Source of the DNA: Cytophagales bacterium
Lineage (GTDB): Bacteria > Bacteroidota > Bacteroidia > Cytophagales > Cyclobacteriaceae
Length of the DNA: 17,870 nt
NCBI GenBank assembly: GCA_029262955.1
Contig: JAJCYL010000019.1
Span: 1 to 17,870, forward strand
Direction: 5' to 3'
Each line of letters opens with the position of its first letter. The stretch's first letter is position 1. Below are positions 1-8,749 of this stretch, piece by piece. The notes under the pieces were generated by a model that was not told the DNA's origin, searched no databases, and saw only the letters and a program-made list of their open reading frames with translations. Position numbers and translations under genes: made by a program.

Positions 1-11
1 CACTTACAAAA

Positions 12-1568
12 ATGAAGAACATAAAATTTCATAAAATGAAGAACTTTAAAAGATTCAAAGGTGTCGCATACTTCTTTGCAATTACCTTGTCGATATATTT
101 AATAAATTCCTGCAATGACCTTGATCTTTTACCCTTGGACAGGGTAACAGCAGAAACGTTTTATAAAACACCTGCGGATTTTGATGGGGCAATATTTGGT
201 TCTTATTCCTCAATTCAGGATTTATGGGGAACAAGTACTGAAACTCTTAGTGAATTTGGAGAGTTTTGGAAGATCACTGTGACAATCACCGATGATGTAG
301 TAGCTGATGACAACGGGGCAGATGGTATTTCAAAAGATATTGATAACCTTTTCATCAGGTCGAGTGATGTGTCCTATGCTGCAGCTTATACCCAGATATA
401 TGAGGGAATCTTGAGAGCAAACCTGGTCTTAGAGAATTTAGATGGTGACAACAGCTTAACTGCTGAGCAAAAGTCTAGCCTTGAAGGTGAAGCAAGCTTT
501 TTAAGAGCATGGTTCCATTTTCAGGCCCTGAAGATGTGGGGAACTCCTCCATTGGCAATCACCGTTAAGAAAGATTTGTTTGATCAGGCATTACCCAATT
601 CCACCCAAGATGCCTTGTTTACACAGATCCTGGCTGATTTTCAAGTAGCAGCTGATCAGCTTCCTGAGTCATGGGGAGCTGAGGACCTGGGGAGAGTAAC
701 CTCATGGTCTGCTCAATCATACATTGGTAAAGTGAAAGTGTGGCAGGAAGATTGGAATGGTGCGATCACTGCATTTGAAGATGTAATCAATAATGGTCCC
801 TATCAATTGTTATCTGACTATGAAGAGGTTTTCGCCTGGAACAACGAAAACAACGAGGAGTCGATCTTTGAAGTACAATATGGTGGCCCATTTTCTGATG
901 ATAATCTTTGGGTATTTGATGATACACATTCGGAAGCTTTTAAAGCCTCTCAGGGCACTGGTCGTGGTTGGCATTGGGATGCCGGTAATGGGGCTCCCGG
1001 TGGTAAGTTAGGTCAATGGGCTCCATCCCAGGATTTAGTAGACGCTTATGAGCCAGGTGACTTGCGCAAAAGCGTTAGCCTCTATGAGGATGGTGATATG
1101 TATATCACCACCAATTTTGAAGAAATACCTTATGATCCAACCTGGTCAACTACAGGTTTCACAATGAAAAAGTATCGTGGACAGCGAAACCTGGTTCCAG
1201 CCAATCACTCTTCAAATCTTCAGTCAGATTTCAACAATGAAAGATGGTTCCGATTTGCTGAGCTAAAACTGTTGTATGCCGAAGCTTTGATTGAATCAGG
1301 AAGAATAGCTGATGCTACTACCCAAATCAATGATATTAGAGCAAGAGCGGGCTTGGCCCCTCTTGCCGCAGCAGCAACCATGGCAGATTTGCAGCAGGAA
1401 AAACGAGTGGAGATGGCCTTTGAGCCACACAGGTGGGCTGACATTGTACGATGGGGAATAGGTCCACAATTATTTCCTAACTGGGAAGACAGGTTTAGCC
1501 TATTTCCATTTCCGCTTTCTGAAATTGATAGATCTGATGGAATGCTCACTCAAAACCCTGGTTATTAA
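12..1568 (+). CDS. SusD/RagB-family nutrient-binding outer-membrane lipoprotein
   Basis: Surface glycan-binding partner of a SusC-type TonB-dependent transporter. The N-terminus is basic, then hydrophobic, then has a lipobox ending INSC, with Cys34 as the predicted lipidated residue followed by NDLD; the acidic residues after Cys fit Bacteroidota surface-export signals. Family hallmarks are visible: a helical segment RAWFHFQALKMWG near residue 165, the late motif EMAFEPHRWADIVRWG, and a C-terminus ending TQNPGY, so the protein is complete at about the usual 500-550 aa. A second in-frame ATG at 36 would give a shorter signal peptide (Cys26) and is equally plausible. A susC gene is expected immediately upstream, but only 11 bases precede this gene, so it cannot be seen. 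A terminator follows, so it probably ends its own transcript. The glycan specificity cannot be read from the sequence. Confidence 0.95.
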   Translation: MKNIKFHKMKNFKRFKGVAYFFAITLSIYLINSCNDLDLLPLDRVTAETFYKTPADFDGAIFGSYSSIQDLWGTSTETLSEFGEFWKITVTITDDVVADDNGADGISKDIDNLFIRSSDVSYAAAYTQIYEGILRANLVLENLDGDNSLTAEQKSSLEGEASFLRAWFHFQALKMWGTPPLAITVKKDLFDQALPNSTQDALFTQILADFQVAADQLPESWGAEDLGRVTSWSAQSYIGKVKVWQEDWNGAITAFEDVINNGPYQLLSDYEEVFAWNNENNEESIFEVQYGGPFSDDNLWVFDDTHSEAFKASQGTGRGWHWDAGNGAPGGKLGQWAPSQDLVDAYEPGDLRKSVSLYEDGDMYITTNFEEIPYDPTWSTTGFTMKKYRGQRNLVPANHSSNLQSDFNNERWFRFAELKLLYAEALIESGRIADATTQINDIRARAGLAPLAAAATMADLQQEKRVEMAFEPHRWADIVRWGIGPQLFPNWEDRFSLFPFPLSEIDRSDGMLTQNPGY

Positions 1569-1635
1569 AAATAATGACGGTAAAACGTTTGGTTAATTTG
1601 GATTAGGCAGCTATTTTTTTAGTCGTTTAAACATC

Positions 1636-1672
1636 AAAAAGGGGGGCGATTACCTCCCTTTTTTTATTTTTT
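1636..1672 (+). terminator. Rho-independent terminator after the susD-like gene
   Basis: An 11-bp stem (AAAAAGGGGGG at 1636-1646 pairing with CCTCCCTTTTT at 1653-1663, with one G-U wobble) closes a 6-nt loop and runs into a T-rich tail to 1672. It lies about 70 bp after the susD stop and about 75 bp before the next start. It should end or attenuate the susD transcript and separate it from the eight-gene run downstream. The A/T flanks of the stem would let it work partly in both directions, but nothing is encoded on the - strand here. I found no convincing Bacteroidota -33/-7 promoter (TTTG / TAnnTTTG) in the rest of 1569-1745, although a promoter for the downstream genes is expected there. 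Confidence 0.85.
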
Positions 1673-1745
1673 CAATCAAATAAATTGTATGGTTAGGGAG
1701 ACATGGCCTTTTTGGTTCAATTTGCTTAATTCATCTAAGTAACAC

Positions 1746-4700
1746 ATGATAAGCATTATTCATCTGTTGAGAGTTTTGCCGTTAACTCTCATTTTAGGAG
1801 CCTGCAGTTTGTTGCCCGACCAGACCCTGTTCCAATTAATTAATTCATCTGAGAGCGGCATAGATTTCTCTAATAACTTGATTTATGACGACTCCTTGTC
1901 TGTTTTAGATTTTGAGTACATGTATAATGGCGCAGGAGTGGCCGCTGGGGATGTGAATAACGACGGGCTGGTTGATCTATACTTTACTGGTAATATGGTA
2001 TCTGGACGCCTATATATCAATCTGGGTGATTTGAAATTCCAGGACATAACTGCTTCTGCTGGTGTAGAAACCATTGGTTGGTCTAACGGAGTCACTATGA
2101 TTGACATTAATCAGGATGGTTACAAGGACATCTATGTATGCAGGGGTGGACCGCGAGGCACTGACGAAAAGCTTAGGGCAAACCTCCTCTTTATTAATCA
2201 AGGGGATAATACTTTTATCGAATCCGCTGCTGAATTTGGACTTGCCGATACCGACTACACGGTTCAGACCACATTTTTGGATTTTGACAAAGATGGGGAC
2301 CTTGACGTGTATCTACTAAGCAACGCATTGGTCGACTATAACAGGAATACATCGAGACCAAGAAATTTGGATGGGAAAGCTCCCTCTGTTGATAAATTTT
2401 ATGTTAATAATGGGGATAATACATTCACCGATATATCTACAAATGCTGGGATTCTTATCGAAGGATTCGGACTTGGAGTTCAGGTCTGTGATATTAATAA
2501 CGATAGTTGGCCTGACCTGTACATTTCCAATGACTTCCTCACTGATGATTTGATATACATTAATCAGCAAAATGGAACTTTTATCAATGAGGCAAGCAAG
2601 TATTTAAAGCATCAAACCTTTAATGGTATGGGTAATGATCTGGCTGATTTTAATAACGATGGCTTGACAGATATCGTGGTCCTTGATATGTATCCCGCCG
2701 ACAATAAAAGAAGGAAACTTACCATGATGGGTAATAACCATGATGAGTTTCACACCGGTTTGTCATATGGTTATCAGCCTCAGTACGTCCGTAATACCCT
2801 ACAACTGAACAATGGTAATGGTACATTTAGTGAGATAGGTCAGCTAGTAGGAATTGAAGCAACTGATTGGAGCTGGTCTGCTCTATTTGCTGATTACGAC
2901 AATGATGGATTAAAAGACCTCTTCATCACAAATGGATACCGACAAGATATTACTAACCTTGATTTTATGGTTTATGGGCAACAGGTTTTACAAATGGGTA
3001 CTCCCGAAGCCAACAGGAGGCAACGAATGGAGGCTTTGAACAAATTGCCGGGGATTAAACTACCAAATTATAGTTTTAAGAATAGAGGGAACTTAACCTT
3101 TAGTGATGAAACTGAATCCTGGGGATTAACTGAGCCAACCTACTCTAATGGAGCAATTTATGCTGATCTTGATAATGACGGGGATCTTGATTTAGCAATT
3201 AATAATATCGACGATAAGGCTTTCCTCTACGAAAACCGAATTGATGAATCGGCGGAAGACTTACCTAATTACCTAAGAATTAAATTGAAAGGCCCTAAGG
3301 GCAATAAGGAAGGGATAGGTGCAAAAGTGTATTTAAAATATCAGGACAAGATTCAATTTCATTATTTCACACCAGTTAGAGGATATCTATCAGCGGTTGA
3401 ACCACTTCTACATTTCGGATTAGGTACGATATCACAAATTGACCAAGTAGAAGTGATATGGCCCGATGATAAAGTTCAGGTTTTGAACAACATATCCAGC
3501 AACCAGGTAATCTCTATCAATCATGAGGATGCAAATGATATCTACGTCGGGCAAGTTGACACGAAGGCAACCAAAAGTTTGAATTTCGCAAATGAGGAGA
3601 CAGGGATTGACTACAAGCATCAAGAAAATGAATTCGTGGATTTCAAACTACAGCCCCTGCTACCCCACATGCACTCCAAAAACGGACCAGGAATTGCCGT
3701 TGGAGATACTAATGATGACGGTCTGGAGGATTTCTATGTAGGCGGAGCTGCCGGTTTCTCTGGTGAACTATTCATTCAAAATTCAAACGGCCAGTTTAGT
3801 AGAAAGAAATTGAAACTTGACAGTGTATCCGAGGACTTAGGCGTGCTACTTTTTGATGCCGATGGCGATACTGATCTGGACTTATATATTGTTAGCGGAG
3901 GATCATCACAAAGCCCAAATTCCAGTCTTTTTAAAGACAGATTATATGTAAATGATGGGTCGGGAAATTTCGAAATATCGAACGCATTGCCTGATGTTTC
4001 GGAAAGCGGATCATGCGTCATAGCGGCTGATTATGATAAGGATGGCGATATGGATCTATTTGTCGGTGGCCGAGTTGTACCTGGTGTTTATCCAAGTAGT
4101 CCAAAGAGTTTTCTGCTTAGAAATGATTCACAGAATGGTGTCGTAAAATTTACAGATATCACGCCTAAAGAATTGTCAAAAATAGGAATGGTTACCTCTG
4201 CTTTATGGACAGACTATGACAATGATGGCTGGCAGGATCTTATGTTAGTAGGCGAATTCATGCCAATAACCTTCTTTAAAAACGATAAGGGCAACCTCGT
4301 GCAACCCACACGCACACCCATAATCACACCCACACACGGTTGGTGGAATAGCCTTGTAGCTGGTGATTTTGATAATGATGGTGATACCGATTATCTGGCA
4401 GGGAACCTTGGACTGAATTCAAAATTTAGAGTTAGCTCTGAAGAGCCACTTTGCATTTATGCCAAAGATTTTGACAAGAATGGTAGGCTTGATCCTGTGA
4501 TGTGCTATTATGTTCAGGGTGAAAATTACTTGGCTCATTCCAGGAACGATCTAATTGAACAGATAAGTGCTATGAGAACAAGGTTCAGAACATACGCCGA
4601 TTATGCTGAGGCCACATTTGATGAATCATTTCTTAAATCAGAAATTGAAGATGCCCTCATTGTAAAAGCCGAAATGTTTGAAAGTAGCTACATAATGAAT

Positions 4701-5240
4701 AATGGAAATGGGGAGTTTACGATAACCTCCCTGCCTACCGAGGCTCAAGTCTCCCCAATTTTTGGTATGACCACTAGCGATGTAGATGAAGATGGAAACC
4801 TCGATGTCTTGCTTGTGGGTAATTTTTATCCTAATGAAGTAGCTACGGGACGGTATGATGCCTCAATAGGACTGATGCTTAAAGGAGATGGTACTGGTCA
4901 ATTCACTTCGATAAGAGCCACTGAGTCTGGCCTGTTTGCTGATAAGGATGGACGTGGAATGGCGAGATTGAACATGCCAGAAGGGGACCTATTCATAGTA
5001 GCTAATAATTCTGATAGCGTTATGGTTTTTAAAGCAAACCAAAAAGTAGGTGAGTTGTTCAGACCAGAAACGAACGATGCTTTCGCACTAATTAGATACA
5101 AGGACAACAGAATTAGTAAAGTGGAGTTTTACCACGGATCCACTTATTTATCTCAGTCATCTCGTTCGATGATATTAACAGATAATATGAAATCCGTTGA
5201 TGTGACAAACTTTATGGGTGAAAACAGGAAGATCAGGTAA
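1746..5240 (+). CDS. Giant FG-GAP/VCBS-repeat lipoprotein with ASPIC/UnbV domain (paralogue 1)
   Basis: Predicted surface or periplasmic lipoprotein of 1164 aa; role unknown. The signal peptide has lipobox LGAC (Cys20). Two halves can be seen. Residues about 60-500 carry seven calcium-loop motifs of the DxNxDGxxD type (first at about residue 69), followed by an ASPIC/UnbV domain at about 508-594 (GNKEGIGAKV, HFGLG, VEVIWPD). Residues about 610-1100 carry seven more loops after the motif HMHSKNGPGIAVGD. The protein ends in a short ASPIC-like tail with GSTYLSQSSR. Fourteen loops in two sets of seven fit two seven-bladed integrin-like propellers. Such proteins occur beside Sus-type genes in Bacteroidota and are often annotated 'VCBS repeat-containing', 'CRTAC1' or, misleadingly, 'RNA-binding'. 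It is the first gene of the probable operon, 2 bp before a tandem paralogue. Residues about 801-876 lie in a converted DNA block shared with that paralogue. A glycan-binding or adhesive role is only a guess. Confidence 0.93.
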   Translation: MISIIHLLRVLPLTLILGACSLLPDQTLFQLINSSESGIDFSNNLIYDDSLSVLDFEYMYNGAGVAAGDVNNDGLVDLYFTGNMVSGRLYINLGDLKFQDITASAGVETIGWSNGVTMIDINQDGYKDIYVCRGGPRGTDEKLRANLLFINQGDNTFIESAAEFGLADTDYTVQTTFLDFDKDGDLDVYLLSNALVDYNRNTSRPRNLDGKAPSVDKFYVNNGDNTFTDISTNAGILIEGFGLGVQVCDINNDSWPDLYISNDFLTDDLIYINQQNGTFINEASKYLKHQTFNGMGNDLADFNNDGLTDIVVLDMYPADNKRRKLTMMGNNHDEFHTGLSYGYQPQYVRNTLQLNNGNGTFSEIGQLVGIEATDWSWSALFADYDNDGLKDLFITNGYRQDITNLDFMVYGQQVLQMGTPEANRRQRMEALNKLPGIKLPNYSFKNRGNLTFSDETESWGLTEPTYSNGAIYADLDNDGDLDLAINNIDDKAFLYENRIDESAEDLPNYLRIKLKGPKGNKEGIGAKVYLKYQDKIQFHYFTPVRGYLSAVEPLLHFGLGTISQIDQVEVIWPDDKVQVLNNISSNQVISINHEDANDIYVGQVDTKATKSLNFANEETGIDYKHQENEFVDFKLQPLLPHMHSKNGPGIAVGDTNDDGLEDFYVGGAAGFSGELFIQNSNGQFSRKKLKLDSVSEDLGVLLFDADGDTDLDLYIVSGGSSQSPNSSLFKDRLYVNDGSGNFEISNALPDVSESGSCVIAADYDKDGDMDLFVGGRVVPGVYPSSPKSFLLRNDSQNGVVKFTDITPKELSKIGMVTSALWTDYDNDGWQDLMLVGEFMPITFFKNDKGNLVQPTRTPIITPTHGWWNSLVAGDFDNDGDTDYLAGNLGLNSKFRVSSEEPLCIYAKDFDKNGRLDPVMCYYVQGENYLAHSRNDLIEQISAMRTRFRTYADYAEATFDESFLKSEIEDALIVKAEMFESSYIMNNGNGEFTITSLPTEAQVSPIFGMTTSDVDEDGNLDVLLVGNFYPNEVATGRYDASIGLMLKGDGTGQFTSIRATESGLFADKDGRGMARLNMPEGDLFIVANNSDSVMVFKANQKVGELFRPETNDAFALIRYKDNRISKVEFYHGSTYLSQSSRSMILTDNMKSVDVTNFMGENRKIR
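4145..4372 (+). repeat. High-identity block shared with 7633-7860 (copy A)
   Basis: This 228-bp stretch aligns without gaps to 7633-7860 at a constant offset of 3488, with 10 mismatches by my count (about 96% identity), including a 74-bp perfect run at 4200-4273. The 124 bp upstream (4021-4144) match the paralogue at about 74%, and the 60 bp downstream at about 68%. Six of the ten differences are synonymous. It encodes propeller blade 11 and the start of blade 12. The pattern suggests gene conversion. Confidence 0.9.
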
Positions 5241-5242
5241 AG

Positions 5243-8200
5243 ATGGGAGAAGGGGTTAAATCATGCTTATTGATTCTATTAATTTCCTGGTTATCAATCG
5301 CATGCAAAGAAGGTGCAGTTTTTAAGCAACTTTCAGCTAGTAGAACGGGAATTGATTTCAGTAATGAAATCAAAGAAGATGACCGATATAATGTCTACAA
5401 CTTCATGAATATTTATACGGGTGCTGGAGTGTCTGCCGGAGACATTAATAACGATGGACTTACCGATCTATACTTCAGTGGTAATATGGTCTCCGGTCGG
5501 CTTTATCTTAACCAGGGCAACTTAAATTTCCTGGACATAACTGAAACCTCGGGCATTGAAAACACACGTTGGGGCACCGGTACTGTAATGACAGATATCA
5601 ATCAGGACGGATGGACTGACATATATATTACTGTATCGGGAAGTGATGATATAGGTGAGAGGGCCAACATGCTTTATATCAACAATGGCGACAATACATT
5701 TTCAGAAAGTGCTGCTAAATTTGGCATTGCTGATACCAGGCAGGCCATGCATTCTGCTTTTTTCGATTATGACCGTGATGGTGACCTGGATTTATTTATT
5801 ATCGTCAATCCCGCGGCTTATGAGAATTCTGTCAATACTGCGCAACCAAGAAAATTGAATGGAGAATCTCCCAGTACTGATGTGCTTTATAGGAACAATG
5901 GGGATAATACCTTCACTGATGTGTCAAGGGAGGCTGGAATATTAGTAGAAGGCTATAGCCTTGGACTGGCTATTTCAGATATCAATAAAGACCAATGGCC
6001 GGATATCTATATCTCAAATGATTTTATTGGTAATGATGTGCTCTACATGAATAATGGCGACGGCACATTCTCAGATCGCATTAGTGACCATATCAAGCAC
6101 ACCAGTTATGCGGGCATGGGCAATGATATTTCGGATATCAATAATGACGGGCTTGTGGACATTATGGTATTAGATATGAGGCCAAATGACAACAAGCGAC
6201 AGAAGCTTATTATTTCGTCAACAGGTTATGACCGATTTCAATTGATGTTGAATACCGGTTACGACCCTCAGTACACCCGTAACACCTTACAACTAAACCG
6301 TGGTGGTGGGCTATTTAGTGAAATCGGATTTATGTCGGGAGTCAGCAGTACTGATTGGAGTTGGAGTTCATTATTGGCTGACTACGATAATGATGGAGAT
6401 CGAGACCTCTTCGTTACCAATGGATTTTTACGTGATTTAGGAAATCTTGATTATATCCACTATAGCACCATTTACAACAACTCCATGGGTGATAGGAAGA
6501 TAAAAATTGAAAACAAACTGGATGCTATTAGTTCTCTTGAAGGTGCGGATTTAGTAGACTTTGTTTTCGAGAATAAGGGAAATGCAATGTTTGAGGACAG
6601 AACTAAGGAATGGGGTATTTATGAAAAAGGATTTTCGAACGGTGCCTTGTACGCAGATCTAGACAATGACGGTGATTTGGAAATTGTAGTGAATACAATT
6701 AATGGTGCTGCTCATGTTTATGAGAACAAAAGTAGTGGTCAACCCGGAAAGAATTTTCTAAAAGTCAGATTAGAGGGAAAGAGCGGAAATAAGGAAGGTT
6801 TAGGCTCCAAAATTAGCGTGAGAGCCGATGATCAAGTACAATATTATGAGCATTTTACCTCCAGAGGGTATGAATCCAGCATTGATCCCTTGGTCCATTT
6901 TGGCATGGGAAAGGCAGAAGATATCGATGAGATTGAGATCATTTGGCCTGATGGTAGCTTCCAGGTAATAAAGCACATTGCCTCTAATCAGCTAATCATT
7001 CTTAAACAGTTTGAGGCCGAAATAGGGCCATTCAAAAAAAGTGCCATACAAAAAGAAACTTTGCTAAAGGATATTTCCCGAACCAGCGGCTTGAACTTCC
7101 AACATAAGGAGGACGATTATGTCGATTTCAAAAATCAACCGGTTATTCCCCATATGCATTCAAAGGGAGGGCCGGGGATTGCAGTGGCGGATGTCAACAG
7201 TGACGGTTTGGAGGATTTTTACATTGGAGGAGCAACCGGCCAATCAGGTCGACTTTATATACAACAAACTAATAGTGAATTTGAGTCAGTAGTAATCACT
7301 ATCGATTCTGCCGCTGAAGAAATGGGTCTATTGTTTTTTGATGCGGACAACGATTCAGACCAGGATCTATATATCGGTAATGGTGGTACTTCTTTTCTAA
7401 AGGATGCTCCTCAGTATAAAGACAAGTTATTGGTTAATGATGGCAATGGTAATTTTAGCCTTTCAGAAGGTGGTTTACCACAGATCTTGACTAGTACTTC
7501 ATGTGTTGTAGCTTCTGATTACGATAAAGACGGTGATTTGGACTTATTTGTCGGAGGTAGAGTTGTGCCAGGTGCATATCCAATGCCTCCAAATAGTTAT
7601 TTGCTAAGAAATGATTCGCAAAGTGGTAAACCAAAATTTACAGATATCACGCCTAAAGAATTGTCGAAAATAGGAATGGTTACCTCCGCTTTATGGACAG
7701 ACTATGACAATGATGGCTGGCAGGATCTTATGTTAGTAGGCGAATTCATGCCAATAACCTTTTTTAAAAACGCTAAGGGCAACCTCGTGCAACCCACACC
7801 CTCACCTATAATCACACCCACACACGGTTGGTGGAATAGTCTTGTAGGTGGAGATTTTGACATGGATGGTGACATTGATTATTTGGCTGGGAACCTTGGT
7901 TTGAATAGTCGATTTCAGGCCACGCCCGATGAGCCACTGTGTATTTATGCCAGCGATTATAACAAGGACGGCAAGATTGATCCCCTCATGTGCTACTATA
8001 TTGAAGGTGAGAATTATATAGCACATACCCGTGATGATATTATTAAGCAGGTCAACGCAATGCGGGTACGTTTTAAGACCTACGAATCTTATGCCAATGC
8101 CACATTTGAAGAGTCTTTTCTTCCTGAAGAATTAGAGCAGGCATACTTAGTCCAAAGTGTGCGATTTCAAAGTAGTTATATTGAAAATTTAGGAGAAGGT

Positions 8201-8749
8201 CGATTTGCGATTGAAGATTTGCCGTGGGAAACCCAGGTGGCACCAATTTTTGGAATGGTAGCCGATGACTTTGATGGCGATGGTTATTTGGATGTCCTTG
8301 CCGTTGGTAACTCTTATGCGACTGAAGTGTCTACAGGGAGATATGATGCGTCTGTGGGCACATTTCTAAAAGGCAATGGACAAGGGCAATTTTACCCCAC
8401 CAATCTGGAAGAAAGTGGGTTTTCAGTTGACACAGATGCCAAAGGATTGGTTCGTCTTTACCTGGAAAATAATATGCAATTGATCTTGGTTGGAAATAAT
8501 TCAGACAATTTAGCAGTATATGCTGTTAATGCTGGCAGGGATAGTTTCAAACCATCTCCAACAGACGCTTATGCGCTGATCACAAACAAGAACGGATCTG
8601 TTTATAAGCAGGAATTCTACTATGGATCCACCTACCTGTCTCAATCCTCCAGAAGGATCAATCTAAATAGTGATTTTAAAAAAATGGAGGTCGTAGATTT
8701 TCAAGGAAAAAATAGGGAAGTAATGATTAACAGTCTCATAATTCAATGA
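5243..8749 (+). CDS. Giant FG-GAP/VCBS-repeat lipoprotein with ASPIC/UnbV domain (paralogue 2)
   Basis: Tandem paralogue of the preceding gene, 1168 aa, collinear along its whole length at roughly 55-60% amino-acid identity by eye. The signal peptide has lipobox SIAC (Cys21) followed by KEG. It has the same plan: seven calcium-loop motifs (first at about residue 67), an ASPIC/UnbV domain starting at about residue 504 (GNKEGLGSKI, HFGMG, IEIIWPDG), the motif HMHSKGGPGIAVAD opening the second half, seven more loops, and an ASPIC-like tail with GSTYLSQSSR. The start lies 2 bp after the previous stop, and the stop overlaps the next start as ATGA, so the three genes are probably translationally coupled. 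Residues about 798-873 lie in the converted block. Function is unknown; it may pair with paralogue 1 or bind a different ligand. Confidence 0.93.
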   Translation: MGEGVKSCLLILLISWLSIACKEGAVFKQLSASRTGIDFSNEIKEDDRYNVYNFMNIYTGAGVSAGDINNDGLTDLYFSGNMVSGRLYLNQGNLNFLDITETSGIENTRWGTGTVMTDINQDGWTDIYITVSGSDDIGERANMLYINNGDNTFSESAAKFGIADTRQAMHSAFFDYDRDGDLDLFIIVNPAAYENSVNTAQPRKLNGESPSTDVLYRNNGDNTFTDVSREAGILVEGYSLGLAISDINKDQWPDIYISNDFIGNDVLYMNNGDGTFSDRISDHIKHTSYAGMGNDISDINNDGLVDIMVLDMRPNDNKRQKLIISSTGYDRFQLMLNTGYDPQYTRNTLQLNRGGGLFSEIGFMSGVSSTDWSWSSLLADYDNDGDRDLFVTNGFLRDLGNLDYIHYSTIYNNSMGDRKIKIENKLDAISSLEGADLVDFVFENKGNAMFEDRTKEWGIYEKGFSNGALYADLDNDGDLEIVVNTINGAAHVYENKSSGQPGKNFLKVRLEGKSGNKEGLGSKISVRADDQVQYYEHFTSRGYESSIDPLVHFGMGKAEDIDEIEIIWPDGSFQVIKHIASNQLIILKQFEAEIGPFKKSAIQKETLLKDISRTSGLNFQHKEDDYVDFKNQPVIPHMHSKGGPGIAVADVNSDGLEDFYIGGATGQSGRLYIQQTNSEFESVVITIDSAAEEMGLLFFDADNDSDQDLYIGNGGTSFLKDAPQYKDKLLVNDGNGNFSLSEGGLPQILTSTSCVVASDYDKDGDLDLFVGGRVVPGAYPMPPNSYLLRNDSQSGKPKFTDITPKELSKIGMVTSALWTDYDNDGWQDLMLVGEFMPITFFKNAKGNLVQPTPSPIITPTHGWWNSLVGGDFDMDGDIDYLAGNLGLNSRFQATPDEPLCIYASDYNKDGKIDPLMCYYIEGENYIAHTRDDIIKQVNAMRVRFKTYESYANATFEESFLPEELEQAYLVQSVRFQSSYIENLGEGRFAIEDLPWETQVAPIFGMVADDFDGDGYLDVLAVGNSYATEVSTGRYDASVGTFLKGNGQGQFYPTNLEESGFSVDTDAKGLVRLYLENNMQLILVGNNSDNLAVYAVNAGRDSFKPSPTDAYALITNKNGSVYKQEFYYGSTYLSQSSRRINLNSDFKKMEVVDFQGKNREVMINSLIIQ
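7633..7860 (+). repeat. High-identity block shared with 4145-4372 (copy B)
   Basis: Second copy of the 228-bp block described at 4145-4372, inside the second propeller gene and in the same reading frame. The amino-acid differences from copy A are D to A, RT to PS and A to G. The direction of transfer cannot be decided from two copies; a third donor elsewhere in the genome is possible. Confidence 0.9.

Noticed and set aside
1220..1549. 109-codon open frame on the - strand inside the susD-like gene
   Set aside because: It lies antisense to a well-supported gene, has no recognisable domain and low-complexity Ser/Ala-rich content; it is a shadow frame.
1585..1605. TTTGG/TAATTTG sequences resembling a Bacteroidota promoter
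   Set aside because: The spacing inside the -7 element is wrong (TAnTTTG rather than TAnnTTTG) and it lies before the terminator, so it could not drive the downstream genes without read-through.
4145..7860. The shared 228-bp block as a mobile element or insertion
   Set aside because: It is in frame, gap-free, at the same alignment offset in both genes and has no terminal repeats or target duplications; conversion explains it better.
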